Of a DNA stretch of 6,594 bases, positions 5,701 through 6,594 are shown in pieces. Every line of letters begins with the position of its first letter. The stretch's first letter is position 1. The notes below the pieces were generated by a model. It was not told the DNA's origin and ran no database searches. It saw nothing but the letters and a program-made list of their open reading frames with translations. The stretch comes from Clostridiales bacterium UBA1389 (lineage in GTDB: Bacteria; Bacillota; Clostridia; Oscillospirales; CAG-382), in contig DBQR01000029.1 of assembly GCA_002305335.1 (NCBI GenBank), positions 2,749 through 9,342 on the forward strand, read 5' to 3'. Made by a program: the position numbers and the translations under genes.

Positions 5701-6571
5701 TGAAGGGAGCATAAACATACCCCACACCGAAATTATCCGCAGGGCGGATGAAAAAATAAAGGACAGGAATACGAAAATAATAGTTTACTGTTCTGCCTTC
5801 AAGCGGAGCATTCAGGCATACCGCACCCTTAAATATATGGGTTACAAGAATGTTTATATCCTCGGCTCGATAAGCAACTGGTACCGGGATTTTGCGGTGG
5901 AGTTTGTTCCCAAGGGGCTTTCGGTAATACAAGAAGGGGACGGCATTGACATAAAATGCAAAGGGCTGGAAAACGAGGAATACGAAGTATTTCTTGAATG
6001 CAACGGATATAGGGCAAAAGCCGATGAATTTAAGATGCCCAAGCAGGATGAAATGCTGGTAACGGTAAGTGCCTATATCAGATACGGCAATACCGAACTA
6101 CCGGCAGGTTCAAAGGAATTCTTCTGTTTTGACGAAAAGTTCATTGACATATATGCGTCTGACCTGGAATGGAGGGAAAACATCACCGGCTGGGGCACCA
6201 CCAGACGGGACAAATCCATTGACGGGAACACCCTTTCGGTGGGGGGTGTGAAATATACCAAGGGAATCGGCACCCACGCCACTTCAAGGATAACCTTTGA
6301 TATCCCCGAAGGGGCGAAATGCTTTGTTGCCGTTGCGGGGTATGACGACGAGGTGAATTTCGACAACATACGGTGCAAGGCGGTGTTTTCGGTGTATATC
6401 GACGGTAATCCGGCTGAAACGTCGGATATTCTGATTACCGGGGAAACATATACCTTTGTGGTGAATATCCCCGACAATGCCGAAAGCATCACCCTGGTGA
6501 CGGATAAATCATTCGACGAGAATTATTACGACCATACCGACTGGGCTATCGCCGGGTTTATTAATGAATAA
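2783..6571 (+). CDS. Secreted multidomain GH27 glycosidase (alpha-galactosidase-like) with embedded rhodanese and C-terminal CBM51
   Basis: A 1262-residue exported enzyme expected to hydrolyse terminal alpha-galactosyl-type linkages with retention. Residues 1-25 are a signal peptide (K-K, a hydrophobic run, possible V-K-A cleavage) or an uncleaved anchor. GH27 barrel about 39-305: P-L-M-G-W-S-S-W (41-48), I-D-D-G-W-Q with Asp83/Asp84, K-V-D-W with nucleophile Asp169, W-R-I-Y-G-D-I with acid/base Asp228, and N-D-L-D-M-L (256-261). Cys131 and Cys171 match the conserved C142-C172 disulfide of human alpha-galactosidase A. The GH27 C-terminal beta domain is about 310-405. Next come homologous beta modules at about 412-570 and 578-731, a possible degenerate third copy 732-842, an Ig-like module about 844-935, a rhodanese domain 940-1037 (Cys1003), an Ig-like stretch about 1040-1118, and NPCBM/CBM51 about 1120-1262. 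The start overlaps the previous stop by one base, with GGGGGA 9 bases upstream. No LPXTG, SLH or dockerin is seen. Odd points: the rhodanese insertion, and Cys208 where human alpha-galactosidase has Glu203, so the exact sugar (Gal, GalNAc, other) is uncertain. Confidence 0.93.
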   Translation: MKKLIAVILAAALLLSLLLVLIVKAEGESDGTTDFSERHTPLMGWSSWNYFQTNISEEIIIRQINALISTGLYDCGYSFVNIDDGWQNGRDNGIVKEKERFWPNGMKYIADYAHSKGLYAGIYSDAGDTTCGWRDDEYTTDKHVGLYGHEQADLERYLGEWGFDFIKVDWCGGSSLGLDTKDQYTKIGNIIKEIEEKYNKNKIYNICCWHFPGDWVTKTADSWRIYGDIAPNFDSILLQIDAVKNITQYTSPGHVNDLDMLQVGNGMNYEEDKSHFSMWCMMSAPLLIGCDVGSISDNALEILSNKEMIEINQDPACLSAVMVYEDKNAGYEIWVKQLYSEGESAKAVAVLNRSGRDISITIDFASLGINGVSSARDLWEHRDLPVFEDKLEIFVPSHGTDVYKVKGNTEFEGDYTLSGYIDKTESEVDLSAEGDINWFVFGNSERKKGQKAVENEIGSTLYESPFTFSWTDGDSISSGSTRKGITVKAGSTVTLPVSPMTRRAKLFFSAEGEVKINASVINKINTTSLLCEKDNLYVYELTFKGTGTNRVVVSFGGDKDITLYALTLSDGGVFNGYFEITDPPAKCNLSKLGTNDWVYFGDNTYKKDIAQNRISFDFDGATTVAEGNTDIVWNDGKEVKQNSVKNMLSVKGKATLSFPINDIARTGYILAGSDTGLYLTVKFKDKVVKTLTADKGISLIEFGYFSMKAGNIEIELSSDSDIVIGFAAFSNYKADENNELILTEMAGEGLDLKSLESISRTTIGSGEYIQFEGVARLTAFDIYFKTSEAFITVTSSAGVTRQFSLNGKPYKKLRVYHNRSERLTVMLASGKPVEILGYAIIENPPVISGNLSGETYKLNVNIKADGALNARLIVAVYSPKGVMLDIKETEVKNGENVISIDNRQDENCTVKVFLWDSDNTPLTDCLTLEWTPPEVEAEVDDAIIGTLQARSLGENGAVLLDVRSEKEFEEYHLEGSINIPHTEIIRRADEKIKDRNTKIIVYCSAFKRSIQAYRTLKYMGYKNVYILGSISNWYRDFAVEFVPKGLSVIQEGDGIDIKCKGLENEEYEVFLECNGYRAKADEFKMPKQDEMLVTVSAYIRYGNTELPAGSKEFFCFDEKFIDIYASDLEWRENITGWGTTRRDKSIDGNTLSVGGVKYTKGIGTHATSRITFDIPEGAKCFVAVAGYDDEVNFDNIRCKAVFSVYIDGNPAETSDILITGETYTFVVNIPDNAESITLVTDKSFDENYYDHTDWAIAGFINE
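4016..4975 (+). repeat. Two tandem homologous beta modules within the GH27 protein
   Basis: Module 1 (residues about 412-570) and module 2 (about 578-731) share the same order of landmarks. Each opens with W-[FV]-[VY]-F-G-[ND] at Trp438 and Trp597 (159 residues apart), followed by W-[TN]-D-G, a K-x-G-x-x-T-L-x-x-P-type turn, and a closing run of alternating hydrophobic strands. The divergence is too great for a DNA-level repeat, so this is an old duplication. The W-x-x-F-G ... W-x-D-G pattern resembles sugar-binding-like modules seen repeatedly in large Firmicutes glycosidases; a carbohydrate-binding role is inferred. Confidence 0.7.
5600..5893 (+). other. Rhodanese domain inside the secreted glycosidase
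   Basis: Residues 940-1037 of the GH27 protein show the complete rhodanese layout: L-L-D-V-R-S (Asp961, Arg963), E-F-E-E-Y-H-L-E-G-S-I-N-I-P (968-980), then I-I-V-Y-C-S-A-F-K-R-S with Cys1003 and Arg1008, and the Y-M-G-Y-K-N-V-Y-I-L-G strand-turn. The loop from Cys1003 to Arg1008 has six residues, the length of sulfurtransferase-type rhodaneses rather than the seven of Cdc25 phosphatases, but the usual Gly in C-x-x-G-x-R is Phe1006. The reading frame is continuous on both sides, so this is a genuine in-frame domain. What it would do outside the cytoplasm is unknown. Confidence 0.9.
6140..6568 (+). other. C-terminal NPCBM/CBM51 carbohydrate-binding module
   Basis: Residues 1120-1262 fit NPCBM (CBM51): an opening S-D-L-x-W segment (Ser1126-Leu1128), G-W-G-T-T-R-R-D-K-S, G-I-G-T-H-A-T-S, an A-G-Y-D-D-E-V turn, V-F-S-V-Y-I-D-G, and the terminal D-H-T-D-W-A-I-A-G-F. 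Characterised CBM51 modules bind galactose and blood-group A/B-type glycans, which agrees with a galactoside-acting GH27. The module runs to the natural stop codon, so the protein is not truncated. Confidence 0.9.
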
Positions 6572-6580
6572 ATAAAAATG

Positions 6581-6594
6581 CGCCCTTTGGGGCG
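6581..6594 (+). terminator. Probable operon terminator hairpin, cut by window end
   Basis: CGCCC (6581-6585) pairs with GGGCG (6590-6594) around a TTTG loop, starting 10 bases after the GH27 stop and preceded by an A-rich run that would pair with a downstream T tract. The distal stem base and any T tract lie outside the window, so the call is provisional. Confidence 0.6.

Noticed and set aside
6073..6492. 139-residue minus-strand ORF opposite the CBM51 module
   Set aside because: Antisense shadow of a well-supported conserved domain; no independent protein signal.

Overview
The window looks like a chromosomal segment from a glycan-degrading, gut-type Clostridia bacterium, probably Oscillospiraceae/Ruminococcaceae-like. 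The clues are AT-rich intergenic DNA around moderately GC genes, Gram-positive lipoprotein signals, an SRAP protein starting Met-Cys-Cys-Arg, a long family-1-type solute-binding lipoprotein, and a very large multidomain secreted glycosidase with a C-terminal NPCBM/CBM51 module. The taxon is inferred from style, not from a marker gene.

Layout. (1) 47-583, minus strand: an SRAP (HMCES/YedK-family) abasic-site-shielding protein. (2) 590-770: an AT-rich divergent intergenic region. (3) 771-2324, plus: a solute-binding lipoprotein with no permease genes nearby, closed by a strong intrinsic terminator at 2341-2374. (4) 2384-2412: a near-consensus extended -10 promoter whose -10 box lies inside a perfect 7-bp inverted repeat. 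It drives a two-gene operon: a small lipoprotein (2442-2783) and, overlapping by one base (TAATG), a 1262-residue secreted GH27 glycosidase (2783-6571). (5) 6581-6594: the start of a GC-rich hairpin, probably the operon terminator, cut by the window end.

The centre of interest is the giant glycosidase. Its order is: N-terminal signal/anchor, GH27 (alpha-galactosidase-type) barrel with both catalytic Asp residues, GH27 C-terminal beta domain, two homologous tandem beta modules (W-x-x-F-G ... W-x-D-G), a possible degenerate third copy, an Ig-like module, a complete rhodanese domain with its active-site Cys, another Ig-like stretch, and a terminal CBM51. An intact sulfurtransferase-type domain inside an exported glycoside hydrolase is unexpected. 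The residue matching the human alpha-galactosidase specificity position Glu203 is Cys, so the sugar specificity should not be assumed. A plausible working picture is that the operon degrades alpha-galactosyl-type host or plant glycans at the cell surface, with the upstream lipoprotein capturing a solute for a transporter encoded elsewhere; this link is inference only.
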